64,000 bases of DNA from Paraburkholderia kururiensis (GTDB lineage: Bacteria; Pseudomonadota; Gammaproteobacteria; Burkholderiales; Burkholderiaceae): assembly GCF_034424375.1 (NCBI RefSeq), contig NZ_CP139965.1, forward strand, positions 3,410,001-3,474,000, given 5' to 3'. Shown in pieces: positions 44,849-54,557 of the stretch (position 1 is its first letter; each line of letters opens with the position of its first letter). A program made the position numbers and the translations under genes. Below the pieces are notes generated by a model. It saw only the letters and a list, made by a program, of their open reading frames with translations. It ran no database searches and was not told the origin of the DNA.

Positions 44849-46051
44849 ATGAACTCCGTAGCCGAACCGCTGCTGCGCCTTGCTGCCCGCGTCGACGCCA
44901 TCCAGCCGTTCTATGTGATGGAACTGGCCAAGGAGGCGGCGCTGCTCGAGCAAGCCGGCCGCAACATCATCCACATGGGCATCGGCGAGCCGGACTTTAC
45001 GGCGCCCGAACCCGTCGTCGAAGCCGCCGCGGCCGCGCTGCGGCGCGGTGTGACGCAGTACACGAGCGCCGTCGGCATCGCCGCGCTGCGCGAAGCCATT
45101 GCCGGTCACTACGAGCAGGCTTTCGGCGTCAGCGTGGACCCGGCGCGCATCGTCGTGACGGCGGGCGCGTCGGCGGCGTTGCTGCTCGCGTGCGCGGCCC
45201 TCGTCGATCGCGACGACGAAGTACTCATGCCCGACCCATGTTATCCCTGCAACCGGCACTTCGTGGTCGCAGCGGAGGGCAAGCCGGTGCTGGTGCCGAG
45301 CGGCCCGGCCGAACGCTTCCAGCTGACGGCAGACGACGTCGAGCGCCTGTGGACCGCGCGCACGCGAGGCGTGCTACTCGCCTCGCCGTCGAACCCAACG
45401 GGCACGTCCATCGAGCCGGCCGAGCTGGAGCGTATCGTCCAGGCGGTGCGTGCGCGCGGCGGCTTCACGATCGTCGACGAGATCTACCAGGGGCTCAGCT
45501 ACGGCGCGCGCCCAGTCTCGGCGCTGACCCTCGGCGACGACGTCGTCACGGTGAACAGCTTCTCGAAGTACTTCAACATGACCGGCTGGCGGCTCGGCTG
45601 GCTCGTGGTGCCGCCCGCGCTGGTGAGTGCCTTCGAAAAACTCGCGCAGAACCTGTTCATCTGTGCCTCGGCACTCGCGCAGCACGCGGCACTCGCCTGC
45701 TTCGAGCCTGACACGCTCGCCATCTACGAAGCGCGGCGGCGCGAATTCCAGGCGCGGCGCGACTACATCGTGCCGGCCCTGAAGTCGCTCGGCTTTTCCG
45801 TGCCTGTGATGCCCGACGGCGCGTTCTACGTCTACGCCGATTGCACGGGCATGCCTCATCCCGCAGCCGGCGACAGCGACGCGCTGACGAAAGCCATGCT
45901 CCACGACGCAGGCATCGTGCTCGTGCCGGGCATGGACTTCGGCACGAACGAGCCGCGCCGCTATATTCGCCTCTCCTATGCGACGGCGCAGGCGAAGCTC
46001 GAAGAAGCGGTGCAGCGGTTGCGGGTATTGTTCGAGCGCACGGGGCGCTGA
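44849..46051 (+). CDS. PLP-dependent aminotransferase, class I/II
   Basis: The 400-residue fold-type I aminotransferase has IHMGIGEPDFTAPEP, VTAGASAALLLA, SPSNPTGTSI, TIVDEIYQGLSYG and VNSFSKYFNMTGWRLGW, with the PLP-binding lysine in FSK. The sequence is close to aspartate/tyrosine aminotransferase-like enzymes of the AAT-I subgroup. The amino donor and keto acid cannot be told. It is 62 bases downstream of nusB and followed by a good terminator, so it may end the rib-nusB operon. Confidence 0.9.
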   Translation: MNSVAEPLLRLAARVDAIQPFYVMELAKEAALLEQAGRNIIHMGIGEPDFTAPEPVVEAAAAALRRGVTQYTSAVGIAALREAIAGHYEQAFGVSVDPARIVVTAGASAALLLACAALVDRDDEVLMPDPCYPCNRHFVVAAEGKPVLVPSGPAERFQLTADDVERLWTARTRGVLLASPSNPTGTSIEPAELERIVQAVRARGGFTIVDEIYQGLSYGARPVSALTLGDDVVTVNSFSKYFNMTGWRLGWLVVPPALVSAFEKLAQNLFICASALAQHAALACFEPDTLAIYEARRREFQARRDYIVPALKSLGFSVPVMPDGAFYVYADCTGMPHPAAGDSDALTKAMLHDAGIVLVPGMDFGTNEPRRYIRLSYATAQAKLEEAVQRLRVLFERTGR

Positions 46052-46109
46052 AGAGAAGCGCTTCATGGCGGGCCGGCCGAGCAGCGTTGCCCGCGATTCA
46101 CCAACGAAA

Positions 46110-46140
46110 AAAGGGCGCCGCGAGGTGCCCTTTCTCTTTT
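46110..46140 (+). terminator. Rho-independent terminator after the aminotransferase gene
   Basis: AAAGGGC...GCCCTTT stem (extended by imperfect pairing inside) followed by CTCTTTT, 59 bases after the stop. Confidence 0.75.
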
Positions 46141-46224
46141 CCGCCTGCTTGCGCCGGTCTATCTGGCCGGCGGCCATGCCGTCTTTGGTCCGCGCGAAGC
46201 GGCTTCCGCGTTGCTGCGCCCTCG

Positions 46225-47415
46225 TCAGGCGCCCATCTCAGACGACGGGTGTTTCTGCGCACTCGTGCTGGCGTCGTCTTGCGCCGGCACGTGGGCCGTT
46301 GCGGCCGCAGCCTTGTCCGAGAGCGGATGTGCGCCGTCGAGCGTAACCTGCACGCGCTTCGCGGAAGCGACCGTGGTCTGCGACTGCTGGGCCGGCGCGG
46401 CAGCAGTGGCCGGTGCCTGAGGTGCATTGATCGGTACTTTCACGCCGCGAGCCACGTCGCGCAGACGGCTGCGCTCGGCGATCACCTTCGCGCCGTAGCC
46501 GCCGTCGTCCTGCGTCGACGCTCCGACATACAGGCGCAGGCCACCCGCGAGGGAGCCACCGCGTGCGATGCAGTCCTTGAGAACCAGCGCGCCGACCTTG
46601 ATGTTTGCGAGCGGGTCGAGCGCGGCGCTCTTGCCGCCGAAATACTGGAACTTGTCGGAATGGACCTTCGACATGACCTGCATGAGGCCCTGCGCCCCGA
46701 CGCCGCTCTCGGCATACGGATTGAAGCCGGATTCGATCGCCATCACGGCCAGCAGCAGGAGCGGATCGAGGCCGACTTCGCGGCCGGTGTCGAATGCTGC
46801 CTTAACGAGTTCTCCCACTGGCTCCTGCGCCACGCGATAGCGACGCGACAGATACGTCGCGACGAGCGCCTGCTCACGCACGGAAACGAGCACGCGGTTG
46901 TCGCGCGCATCGGCGGCGACGCGCTGCGACGGGATCATCCGCGCGAGTTCGCCGACGCTCGGCAGCGACCGCGGGTCGAGACCGTTCAATGTGACGGACG
47001 CAAACGGCGAGGGCGCAAAGGCGGCGCCGTTGCTGTCGGCCGGAACGTCCGACATCGATACGGGGGCCACGCCACCAGCGACCGCCGCAGGATCGCTCGC
47101 CATGGAGGCCAGCGAGCCGTCCGACGCGCCGCTACGAGCGCCCGGCGGGGCAAACGACGGCAACGGATTGCCTTGCAACAGCCGCGCCGGACCGGCCTGG
47201 ACCGCCGCCGAAACGAACGGCATGACACGGGCCGCGAAGGTGCCGCGCCAGCTCGGCATCAGCCAGAGGGCGAGCGCGAACAGGACGGCCACGCCGCCTA
47301 CCACGCTGAAGAGATGGTGACTCAACCGCGTCCCACGGCGCAGAACGGCACGCAAACTTTGCGTCAGCCGCTCGGCGAACCGTTCATCGGGACGCCACGT
47401 TAACCAGGTGTTCAT
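46225..47415 (-). CDS. Membrane-anchored lytic transglycosylase (SLT domain)
   Basis: From ATG 47415 (GGGAG upstream) the product is 396 residues: a cytoplasmic basic N-terminus, one membrane segment (about 35-52; VVGGVAVLFALALWLMP), a long disordered linker, and a C-terminal lysozyme-like SLT domain (about 205-330). The SLT domain has the catalytic Glu in AVMAIESGFNPYAESGVGAQGLMQVM. It would cleave peptidoglycan in the periplasm. The tail (about 330-396) is Ala/Thr/Ser-rich. The gene is convergent with the aminotransferase gene. Confidence 0.88.
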   Translation of the reverse strand: MNTWLTWRPDERFAERLTQSLRAVLRRGTRLSHHLFSVVGGVAVLFALALWLMPSWRGTFAARVMPFVSAAVQAGPARLLQGNPLPSFAPPGARSGASDGSLASMASDPAAVAGGVAPVSMSDVPADSNGAAFAPSPFASVTLNGLDPRSLPSVGELARMIPSQRVAADARDNRVLVSVREQALVATYLSRRYRVAQEPVGELVKAAFDTGREVGLDPLLLLAVMAIESGFNPYAESGVGAQGLMQVMSKVHSDKFQYFGGKSAALDPLANIKVGALVLKDCIARGGSLAGGLRLYVGASTQDDGGYGAKVIAERSRLRDVARGVKVPINAPQAPATAAAPAQQSQTTVASAKRVQVTLDGAHPLSDKAAAATAHVPAQDDASTSAQKHPSSEMGA

Positions 47416-48009
47416 TCGGATCTCCCATGTTGCATGACCCGGTGAACGTGTCGGCAAGCCGACGTACAGCCATTCGAAGGGTCAAAGACGCCACGCGCTC
47501 TGGTTGGTGCGGTAGCGTCGGGAAACGGCAGGTGCGCCGTACGGGGAGTCATCCACAAAGGTCGGGCGGCATGTGTCGAAGACATGCGCGCAGCGACTCC
47601 CACGCGAAAAGCCGGCGTCACGTGGCGCCGGCGAGGACAACAAATCTAGACCGTTCAGTAGCCGTGCAGGGGTCGGCAAACGGTGACGCGTTGCGTCTGA
47701 AGGACCGGGGGCGATGGTAAAGAATTCAAGCCCTGCACCCAATGTCGAGCGATTCTAGCAGGGTTTTATAGATCGTCAACACTATAGCACGTCACAACTA
47801 TAACCAAATGTAATAATGAACAGCGTTCAGCGTGTGGAGACCCGCTCACCAAGCGCGTTTCGGGACCATCGCGATTTCGGGTGCCAACGTGCGGCGAGCA
47901 ACGCAGGTAAAATCGACAACCGTTTTGGGCGCCGCGGCACCTCGTATCGTCCGCCCGTTGCGCCTACCTCTTCGGCCCCGCCGCGCTCGCGCGGCCCTGA
48001 CCCATCCGA
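47416..48009. other. Divergent intergenic region between transglycosylase and ubiD
   Basis: About 590 bases. The part 47750-47820 is AT-rich (TTTTATAGATCG, CTATAGCACG, AACTATAACC), so promoters for ubiD are likely there. Frames on both strands are shadows or lack start signals. Confidence 0.4.
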
Positions 48010-49590
48010 ATGAAATACAAAGATCTGCGCGACTTCATCAGCCGTCTCGAGACGCTCGGCGAACTTCGCCGCATCGGCCAGCCGGTGTCGCCTGTGCTGG
48101 AAATGACCGAGCTGTGCGACCGCGTGCTGCGGGCCGGCGGCCCTGCGCTGCTGTTCGAGCATCGCGGCCAGCATGGGTTCCCGGTGCTCGGCAACCTCTT
48201 CGGCACGCCTCGACGCGTGGCGCTCGGCATGGGCATCGACGCTTCGGAGTCCGACGGCGACGGCGCCGCGCTGGAGTCGCTGCGCGACGTCGGCCGGCTG
48301 CTCTCCACCCTCAAGGAGCCCGAACCGCCGCGCGGCTTCAAGGACGCCGGCAAGCTCTTCACGCTCGCCAAGGCCGTATGGGACATGGCGCCGAAAACGG
48401 TTGGCTCGCCGCCCTGCCAGGACATCGTCTGGGAAGGCACGGACGTCGACCTGGCGAAGCTGCCCATCCAGACCTGCTGGCCCGGCGACGCCGGGCCGCT
48501 CGTCACGTGGGGGCTCACGGTCACGCGCGGGCCGAACAAGGTGCGGCAGAACCTGGGCATCTACCGGCAGCAGCTGATCGGGCGCAACAAGCTCATCATG
48601 CGATGGCTCGCGCACCGCGGCGGCGCGCTGGACTTTCGCGAGTTCGCACTGCGCGACCCCGGCAAGCCGTATCCCGTCGCGGTCGTGCTCGGCGCCGACC
48701 CCGCCACGATACTGGGCGCCGTGACGCCGGTGCCGGACACGCTTTCCGAGTACCAGTTCGCGGGACTCTTGCGCGGCGCCCGTACCGAACTCGCGTCGTG
48801 CCTGACGCCGGGCGTCGATACGTTGCAGGTGCCGGCGCGCGCCGAGATCGTGCTCGAAGGCTTCATCTATCCGCAGGATCCGCACACGCTCCCCGCGGCA
48901 CCGGAGGGCGCGCCGCCGCGTCCGTCGAAAGGCGCGGCTGCCGCATATGAGCATGCGCTGGAAGGCCCTTACGGCGATCACACCGGCTACTACAACGAAC
49001 AGGAGTGGTTCCCGGTTTTCACCGTGGAGCGCATTACGATGCGGCGCGACGCGATCTATCACTCCACCTATACAGGCAAGCCGCCAGACGAGCCAGCCGT
49101 GCTCGGCGTCGCACTCAACGAAGTGTTCGTGCCGCTGCTGCAGAAGCAGTTCCCCGAAATCACCGACTTCTATCTGCCGCCCGAAGGCTGCAGTTACCGC
49201 ATGGCCATCGTGCAGATGAAGAAGAGCTACCCGGGTCATGCCAAGCGAGTGATGTTCGGCGTATGGAGCTTCTTGCGCCAGTTCATGTATACGAAGTTCA
49301 TCGTCGTGGTGGATGAAGACGTGAACATCCGCGACTGGAAGGAAGTGATCTGGGCCATCACAACGCGCATCGACCCGGCGCGCGATACGGTGCTCGTGGA
49401 GAACACGCCCATCGACTATCTGGACTTCGCCTCGCCCGTGGCGGGTCTCGGCTCCAAGATGGGCCTCGACGCCACGAACAAGTGGCCCGGCGAGACCAGC
49501 CGGGAATGGGGACGTCCCATCGTGATGGATAGCGCGGTCAAGACGCGCGTCGATCGCCTGTGGGACGAACTAGGGTTCGGCGGCAGCTGA
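48010..49590 (+). CDS. ubiD: 4-hydroxy-3-polyprenylbenzoate decarboxylase UbiD
   Basis: The 526-residue prenyl-FMN-dependent decarboxylase acts in ubiquinone synthesis. It starts MKYKDLRDFISRLETLGELRRI and has PIQTCWPGDAGPLVTWGLTVTRGP, GIYRQQLIGRNKL and MRWLAHRGGA. The catalytic acid region is near EFALRDPGKPYPVAV, followed by later LNEVFVPLLQKQFPEI and MKKSYPGHAKRVM. The length is a little above the usual 490 because of an insertion at about 295-325 (an Ala/Pro-rich stretch before EHALEGPYGDHTGYYNE). It needs the UbiX flavin prenyltransferase, not in this window. Confidence 0.97.
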   Translation: MKYKDLRDFISRLETLGELRRIGQPVSPVLEMTELCDRVLRAGGPALLFEHRGQHGFPVLGNLFGTPRRVALGMGIDASESDGDGAALESLRDVGRLLSTLKEPEPPRGFKDAGKLFTLAKAVWDMAPKTVGSPPCQDIVWEGTDVDLAKLPIQTCWPGDAGPLVTWGLTVTRGPNKVRQNLGIYRQQLIGRNKLIMRWLAHRGGALDFREFALRDPGKPYPVAVVLGADPATILGAVTPVPDTLSEYQFAGLLRGARTELASCLTPGVDTLQVPARAEIVLEGFIYPQDPHTLPAAPEGAPPRPSKGAAAAYEHALEGPYGDHTGYYNEQEWFPVFTVERITMRRDAIYHSTYTGKPPDEPAVLGVALNEVFVPLLQKQFPEITDFYLPPEGCSYRMAIVQMKKSYPGHAKRVMFGVWSFLRQFMYTKFIVVVDEDVNIRDWKEVIWAITTRIDPARDTVLVENTPIDYLDFASPVAGLGSKMGLDATNKWPGETSREWGRPIVMDSAVKTRVDRLWDELGFGGS

Positions 49591-49658
49591 AAAGGCGATG
49601 GTAGCGAGACCCTGCGCGCAAGTCGTCACAACAATCAGAAACTGGAGTTTGTTTTCGC

Positions 49659-50345
49659 ATGCCCGCCCTCTCGATGTTCTCGGACGGCTTTTTTCTTTCG
49701 CTGTCGCTGTGCCTCGATATCGGACTAGTGAACGTAGCGATGATCTCGCTCACGTTGACACACGGCTTCAAGCCGGGATTCTGGCTAGGCCTCGGCTCCT
49801 GCCTGGGTGATCTCATCTACGCCGCGCTCGCGCTCGCGGGCATGGCCGCGCTTCTGCAGTTCGCGCCGGTGCGATGGGTGGTCTGGATCGGCGGCGGCGC
49901 CATTCTGCTCTTCCTCACGTGGAAGATGGCGAGAGAGGCCATCAATCCTGCCGCGGCCCCCGCCGTGGCCGGCGAAGCCGATGCCAGCACGCCGCACCTC
50001 AGTCCCTCGCGCGGCTTCACGCGCGGCGCATTGCTCGCGCTCTCGTCGCCGACCGCGATTCTGTGGTTCGCCGCAGTGGGCGGCGCGCTGATCGCGAAGT
50101 CCGGTGCGACAAATGCAGGCGGCGCGGCAGTGTTCCTGACCGGCTTCTTCGTGGGCGGTCTCGCCTGGACACTCTTTCTGTGCAGCCTCGCGAGCCACGG
50201 CCGCAAACGGGCGGGTCCAGGGTTGCTGCGCGCGTGTCATGTCCTTTCTGCGCTGCTTTTCGCCTATTTCTCGTGGAGCGTGATCGTGAACGGCTACCAC
50301 GACCTCATCGTCGTGCAGCACGCGCAGAGCGGCGGCGTACTGTAA
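49659..50345 (+). CDS. LysE/RhtB-family amino-acid exporter
   Basis: The 228-residue inner-membrane protein has six hydrophobic segments. The opening SDGFFLSLSLCLDIGLVNVAMISLTLTHGFKPGFWLGLGSCLGDLIY matches the LysE family, where a G-P or similar motif sits in the first helices. A second half contains SPTAILWFAAVGGAL. Members export amino acids or derivatives by proton exchange. The substrate is unknown. It lies 68 bases after ubiD, probably under its own promoter. Confidence 0.85.
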   Translation: MPALSMFSDGFFLSLSLCLDIGLVNVAMISLTLTHGFKPGFWLGLGSCLGDLIYAALALAGMAALLQFAPVRWVVWIGGGAILLFLTWKMAREAINPAAAPAVAGEADASTPHLSPSRGFTRGALLALSSPTAILWFAAVGGALIAKSGATNAGGAAVFLTGFFVGGLAWTLFLCSLASHGRKRAGPGLLRACHVLSALLFAYFSWSVIVNGYHDLIVVQHAQSGGVL

Positions 50346-50456
50346 ACGCGGAACGGCGCAACGGGGGGAACCCTCACGTTGCGCCGTCCGTATCAGAGCT
50401 ACGTTGGTGCGGTTGCTAGCAAATGCATCGGTCGCCGTCCGGCATCTGGCCGTGAA

Positions 50457-50750
50457 TCAGCGCCTCCAGTGACCGCCTCCCCAATAGCCGCCGTGATGCC
50501 AGTACGGCCGGCCCCAGTAACCTCCCACGACCACGCCGGGCGGCGGGCCATAGTAGTAAGCCGGCGCCGGCGCATAGACGACGGGCGGCGGTGGCGGTGC
50601 GTAGTAGACAGGCGGCGGCGCTGCGTAGACAGGGTAGGCGGGCGCCACAGGCACCCCGATGCCCACGCCGATCGACACGTGAGCCTCGACCGCACTCGCG
50701 AGCCCCAAACCGAGCGCGGCGGCAACAACAAACGAAACAGTCTTCTTCAC
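50457..50750 (-). CDS. Small secreted Pro/Tyr-rich protein
   Basis: GTG 50750 is chosen because AAGGAGAAG lies upstream at good spacing. The 97-residue product has a signal peptide (KKTVSFVVAAALGLGLASAVEAH) and a mature part of tandem Pro-Pro-x-Val-Tyr-Tyr units ending in Gly/Trp/His-rich GGYWGGGHWRR. Such proteins are common in Burkholderia as cell-envelope or metal-binding hypothetical proteins. No enzymatic domain. Confidence 0.75.
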   Translation of the reverse strand: MKKTVSFVVAAALGLGLASAVEAHVSIGVGIGVPVAPAYPVYAAPPPVYYAPPPPPVVYAPAPAYYYGPPPGVVVGGYWGRPYWHHGGYWGGGHWRR

Positions 50751-51157
50751 TTCTCTTCTCCTTGCGGCACGGCACCGTGCCGGCCCGCACGACGGTACTG
50801 TCATGCATCTAATGTAACGAAAAGGCCGTTACGCCGCCGACGGCATTTGTTGCAAATTGCAAGGTCCGTAAACGCGTGGGCAAGCAACGGGAACGGCCGC
50901 TGTACATTGGATTCACACCGTCCCACCGAATTCAAGATAAATCGAGGCACTTGCTGAGCGGTGTCGATAGTCAAAAGCCGTTTTACCGCGTCGGCTCGCG
51001 CGTTCCGTGCCTGACCGGTAATGTTTAATTACAAATTGGGGCGTCAAAGAAGAGACAGCGGCCGCCACGAAAGGCGCGAGGAAAAACAAAACGCCCGGCG
51101 TCTGGCCGGGCGCTCGGATCTGTTCGGAAAGCGACTCGCTGAGTGAAGCCCACTCCC
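50751..51157. other. Intergenic region with promoter and terminator
   Basis: About 400 bases: promoter area of the secreted protein gene on the left, and the terminator of the 51158-51319 gene at 51092-51112. No further gene is supported. Confidence 0.4.
51092..51112 (-). terminator. Rho-independent terminator of the 51158-51319 gene
   Basis: Perfect 8-bp stem CGCCCGGC/GCCGGGCG with a 5-base loop, followed on the minus strand by TTTTGTTTTTCC. It lies 46 bases after the stop. Confidence 0.8.
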
Positions 51158-51319
51158 CTATCCGACTTTGACGTACGTGAATTCGCGAGTCACGCTCGGC
51201 GGCACATAGGCCCCACCAATCTGCACGCGTGGCGTCAGACGTTTTCTTTGGTCCCACCACCGGCGGCGCTGCGAGTGGGTTAGGAACCGCAGGTGTTTCC
51301 GGTAAGAAAAGATGCTCAT
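51158..51319 (-). CDS. Small basic protein (53 aa)
   Basis: ATG 51319 is preceded by GGGAGAG at ideal spacing, and the gene ends in a strong terminator, so this short frame is very likely expressed. The product starts MSIFSYRKHLRFLTHSQRRRWWDQRKR and ends VTREFTYVKVG. It is basic and rich in Arg and Trp in the first half, which fits nucleic acid or membrane binding, but no family is recognised. Confidence 0.6.
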   Translation of the reverse strand: MSIFSYRKHLRFLTHSQRRRWWDQRKRLTPRVQIGGAYVPPSVTREFTYVKVG

Positions 51320-51632
51320 GGTGAACTCTCCCGAAACGAACTGCCGGATAGAACCAACACGACGATCAACCACAACGGAAAGCCGGAACCAGGCAGAAAT
51401 TGTGCGCCCGTTCCGTCGAGCCAAAGGCACGGCGCGTACATGAGGGGTGGCATCCGCCATACCCGGCCAGGACTGTTCTGAGGAAAGTGTCCGCAGCAAC
51501 GTACCGGACGGTAGCGGACATCGCACCACGGGCGAGTGTCAAGCGCTGTGGCCGCCCGGACGTGTCACCGGTATCACCCTTTTGATCGGCGATACTCCAC
51601 CCTTCCGTATTCATTTCGTCGGAGCAGAAACC

Positions 51633-52568
51633 ATGTCTCTGTCCCCACTACCGCGCATCGGGTTCATCGGCGCGGGGCGTATCGCATTCTGTCTCGCGCA
51701 CGGCTTCTCGCGCGCCAGCTACCCCGTGGCAGCCATCGCGAGCCGCACGCCGGATTCGGCCCGTGCGCTCGCCGGGCAAATCGGCCAATGCGCTACGTAC
51801 GACGATCCACAAGACGTGGTGGACGCAGCCGATATCGTCTTTCTAACCGTCCCGGACGACGCCATCGGTTCGACAGCGAACAGTCTTCGCTTCGCCCCTT
51901 CGCCTGCGCGCGCCGGCGCATGGGCCCTCGTGCATTGCAGTGGCGCGTCGCCTGTGGAACTGCTTTCGGCCGCTCGAGACCAGGGCGCCACCACCGGCGG
52001 TTTTCACCCACTCTACCTGTTCGCCGGAAATCTCGCAGACCTGGCGCGCATCGCGGGCTGCTCCGTCACCATCGAGGCGGACGGACCCCTCAAGGAGGCT
52101 CTCACGGATCTCTCTCGCGCGCTCGGCTGCCATCCGCTCTCGATCCCGTCTGGCGGCCGCATGCTGTACCACGCCGCCGCGCACTATGCCGCCAGCTTCG
52201 CGCTATGCAGCCTCGCGGAGTGCGTCAGCCTGTGGCACAAGCTGGGTTTCGACGAGAACGATGCGCTGCGCGCCGTCCTGCCCATGCTTTCAGGCACGAT
52301 CGAAACAGCTCGCGACAAAGGGTTGGTCAACGCGCTGGCCGGCCCCGTGTCGCGCGGCGACGCGGGCGTCGTCGAAAAGCAGCTGGCGCTGCTCGAATCG
52401 ATGGGCGGCGACCATGCGCCGCTCTACGCACTCATGACCCGGCGCGCCATCCGGCTCGCACGCCGGCGCAAGACGCCGCCCGCGACAATCGACACCATGG
52501 CGGACGCCGTCGAGGCATCGCTCGCGCGCACGCTCGGCCGCATTCCGGCGGATGCAAGCGGCGAGTAA
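51633..52568 (+). CDS. Rossmann-like and DUF2520 domain protein
   Basis: The 311-residue protein starts at ATG 51633 (GGAG eight bases before). The N-terminal NAD(P)-binding fold has RIGFIGAGRIAFCLAHGFS (about 8-26), VFLTVPDDAI and VHCSGASPVELL. The C-terminal helical DUF2520 domain (about 150-290) has YHAAAHYAASFALCSLAE, VEKQLALLES and GPVSRGDAGV. It resembles ketopantoate-reductase/6-phosphogluconate-dehydrogenase-like proteins, but the substrate is unknown. It lies 166 bases upstream of yggT, same strand. Confidence 0.85.
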   Translation: MSLSPLPRIGFIGAGRIAFCLAHGFSRASYPVAAIASRTPDSARALAGQIGQCATYDDPQDVVDAADIVFLTVPDDAIGSTANSLRFAPSPARAGAWALVHCSGASPVELLSAARDQGATTGGFHPLYLFAGNLADLARIAGCSVTIEADGPLKEALTDLSRALGCHPLSIPSGGRMLYHAAAHYAASFALCSLAECVSLWHKLGFDENDALRAVLPMLSGTIETARDKGLVNALAGPVSRGDAGVVEKQLALLESMGGDHAPLYALMTRRAIRLARRRKTPPATIDTMADAVEASLARTLGRIPADASGE

Positions 52569-52734
52569 GCCGTGATAATGTGACGACCGGCGCGGCGCCG
52601 CATACTGGCCGCGCGAAGGCGGCGCGGGGCGCCTGCCTTCCGGGCGCTCACGCGAGGCTGCGCCCGACGCGGAACACCATTCGACAACAAGGCCGGCGCA
52701 TCCACCGATGCGCCCTGAAAGAAAAGGACACGCG

Positions 52735-53298
52735 ATGTTCGGCGATATCGCCCGCTTTCTGCTCAATACCGTTTTCACGTTGTTCGGCGCTGCCCTGCTG
52801 CTGCGCGCCTGGCTGCAGTTCGTGCGCATGCCGCCGTACAACCCCGTCTCCAGCGCCGTACTGCAGGTCACCAACTGGCTCGTGCTTCCGCTGCGTCGGG
52901 TGATACCGGGCACGCGCGGTATCGACTGGGCGAGCGTGGTCGCAGCGCTGATCGCAGCGCTCGTCTATGTCGTGCTGATGGTGTTGATCGCAGGTGTCGA
53001 ACCGCTCGGGCTGCTGCCCATGTTGCTCCTCGTTGCCGTGCTGACGGTGGTGAAATGGGCGCTCAACCTGCTCATCTGGCTCACGATCCTGATGGCGCTG
53101 CTGTCGTGGCTCAATCCGCGCTCGCCCGCCATGCCGATCCTCTATCAGCTCACCGCGCCGTTCCTCAACCCGCTGCGCCGCGTCGTGCCTCAGGTGGGCG
53201 GCGTCGATCTCTCGCCCATCCTGCTCTTCGTCATCGTGCAGGTGCTTCTGATGGTCGTGACGCGACTGGCGGTGTCGCTCACGCTGTTCGGCATTTGA
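52735..53298 (+). CDS. YggT family membrane protein
   Basis: The 187-residue inner-membrane protein has two YggT repeats. Each has a hydrophobic helix pair and a conserved N-P-[LVR]-R-R-V-[IV]-P turn (VLPLRRVIPG and LNPLRRVVPQ). YggT proteins occur in almost all bacteria, often with proline reductase or cell division genes; in plastids relatives take part in cytochrome or nucleoid functions. The role here is unknown. It starts at ATG 52735; the next feature is the tRNA-Gly fragment 75 bases downstream. Confidence 0.88.
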   Translation: MFGDIARFLLNTVFTLFGAALLLRAWLQFVRMPPYNPVSSAVLQVTNWLVLPLRRVIPGTRGIDWASVVAALIAALVYVVLMVLIAGVEPLGLLPMLLLVAVLTVVKWALNLLIWLTILMALLSWLNPRSPAMPILYQLTAPFLNPLRRVVPQVGGVDLSPILLFVIVQVLLMVVTRLAVSLTLFGI

Positions 53299-53373
53299 AT
53301 GCGGCAACGCTCGCGTGCCGCGCCTGCGGCGCGCGAGATTGCGGAATTCACGCAAAACCGCGTAGAATTGCGT

Positions 53374-53418
53374 GCTCCGCGGGCGTCGTATAATGGCTAT
53401 TACCCCAGCTTCCCAAGC
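53374..53418 (+). repeat. Left direct repeat: 5' half of tRNA-Gly (island border)
   Basis: 45 bases identical to 57024-57068. From 53379 it is the 5' half of tRNA-Gly (acceptor GCGGGCG to the anticodon stem and loop TTCCCAA), then the sequence changes at 53419. The upstream TTGCGG...TAGAAT looks like the original tRNA promoter, so this copy marks where the gene was interrupted. Confidence 0.9.
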
Positions 53419-53732
53419 CCCTGCGCGTTACTCAAACCACTATTCACGCGCGTTCTCACTTCGGGTTTTCTCCCGAGTCCACGAAGCCCCACTGTTCACG
53501 CGGGCTTTACGGCGATGCCAGTTTCCATGCTAGCTTCGATTACGGAAGGCTGCTGTCGTGCTGGCTCTAAAGTTCCATTTCCATGATGCGGTTATCCGTG
53601 CATCTCGACTGCATTCGGCAGGACTCCTCAAACAGCAAACTCCACTTCCGATCGCGCTGGCCCTTCGGCGGGATTACCGAAGCCCGTTTAGTTCTTAATT
53701 ACTGTCCGGAGAAATGGCTGTTACTGCAGCGC
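53419..53732. other. Left end of the island, no gene recognised
   Basis: About 310 bases between the tRNA fragment and the stop of the partner gene. No integrase or its remnant is recognisable, and no clear frame. Confidence 0.4.
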
Positions 53733-54557
53733 CTAGATTGCTCCGAAGCGCTTCAATAGTTCGAGCTGTTTCTGCAGTTTCTCGATGTCCATGCTGGAGT
53801 CGAGCGTAACATTCACATTAAAGACAGCGCGCGGTCCACTTTGGGTTGTTCCCATCGATGGTGTCGCCGCTGCGATGTTCGCACCATTACCGTTCCCTGC
53901 CGCGGCCTCGTTACCCATATCAACGGAAGGATTGCTCTGCCCAGTTTCAGCCACGTCTGTCAATGCGCTTGCTGGTAAGTCGGGATTCATGTCCTCAGCG
54001 GGAATCCCAACAGGCATCGCCGAAGCATCGTCCGATGTCATGTGCGTTACACGATCTCCTTCGACAGTCACCAGACCAGCGGTCGTCAGGCCGGAGACAT
54101 ATAAATCCACGCAGGTTTCTGTTTCGTCAGGGTGAACCTTCAGGTCGGCAGCACGTTGCTTCAGCTTGGATTTCGTTACGGTATCACCGTGAAAGGTATC
54201 GAACAGTTTTTTGAATACGACCGGTTTTAACACGGCCCTTCTGTACAGCGGGATTAACTCCTCTTGCGGCGCCGCCACGATTTGCTTGGCCAATTCGTCA
54301 GCAGAGAAGTTCGACTTCGCGTCGCCCTTCAGGAAGCCATACTGCCTCAGTGCAGACACGCGTACATCTCCCAGACCGGTCTTGGCTCCAACCACACCGG
54401 AAAAGATGACTTCCTTCGGTTGCGCGCTAGTGTGCGTCTTGCTAACCAACTTCCGTGCATATCCAAGTGCATCTACAAGCGCTACTCGTGGAAAAATGGT
54501 GCCGCCCTTTCGCCCGCCTTTCGGCATCGATCGTGCCTTCTTCTGTGCAGTCGTCAT
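53733..54557 (-). CDS. Partner gene of the TIR protein, winged-helix-like hypothetical protein
   Basis: The 274-residue protein has a basic N-terminus (MTTAQKKARSMPKGGRKGG), then repeated helical segments with winged-helix character (about 22-90: ALVDALGYARKLV...GLGDVRVSALRQYGFLKG; and about 118-165: TKSKLKQRAADLKV...LYVSGLTTAGLV). A disordered acidic/Ala-rich linker (about 170-240) leads to a C-terminal element FNVNVTLDSSMDIEKLQKQLELLKRFGAI that looks like a dimerisation or docking helix. I know no named family. In the IS-free state its ATG overlaps the TIR gene stop (ATGA). It is probably the second component of a defence operon, perhaps sensor or regulator. Confidence 0.7.
   Translation of the reverse strand: MTTAQKKARSMPKGGRKGGTIFPRVALVDALGYARKLVSKTHTSAQPKEVIFSGVVGAKTGLGDVRVSALRQYGFLKGDAKSNFSADELAKQIVAAPQEELIPLYRRAVLKPVVFKKLFDTFHGDTVTKSKLKQRAADLKVHPDETETCVDLYVSGLTTAGLVTVEGDRVTHMTSDDASAMPVGIPAEDMNPDLPASALTDVAETGQSNPSVDMGNEAAAGNGNGANIAAATPSMGTTQSGPRAVFNVNVTLDSSMDIEKLQKQLELLKRFGAI

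Noticed and set aside
53419..53732. Integrase remnant at the left island end
   Set aside because: No tyrosine-recombinase motif (R...HxxR...Y) found in any frame.
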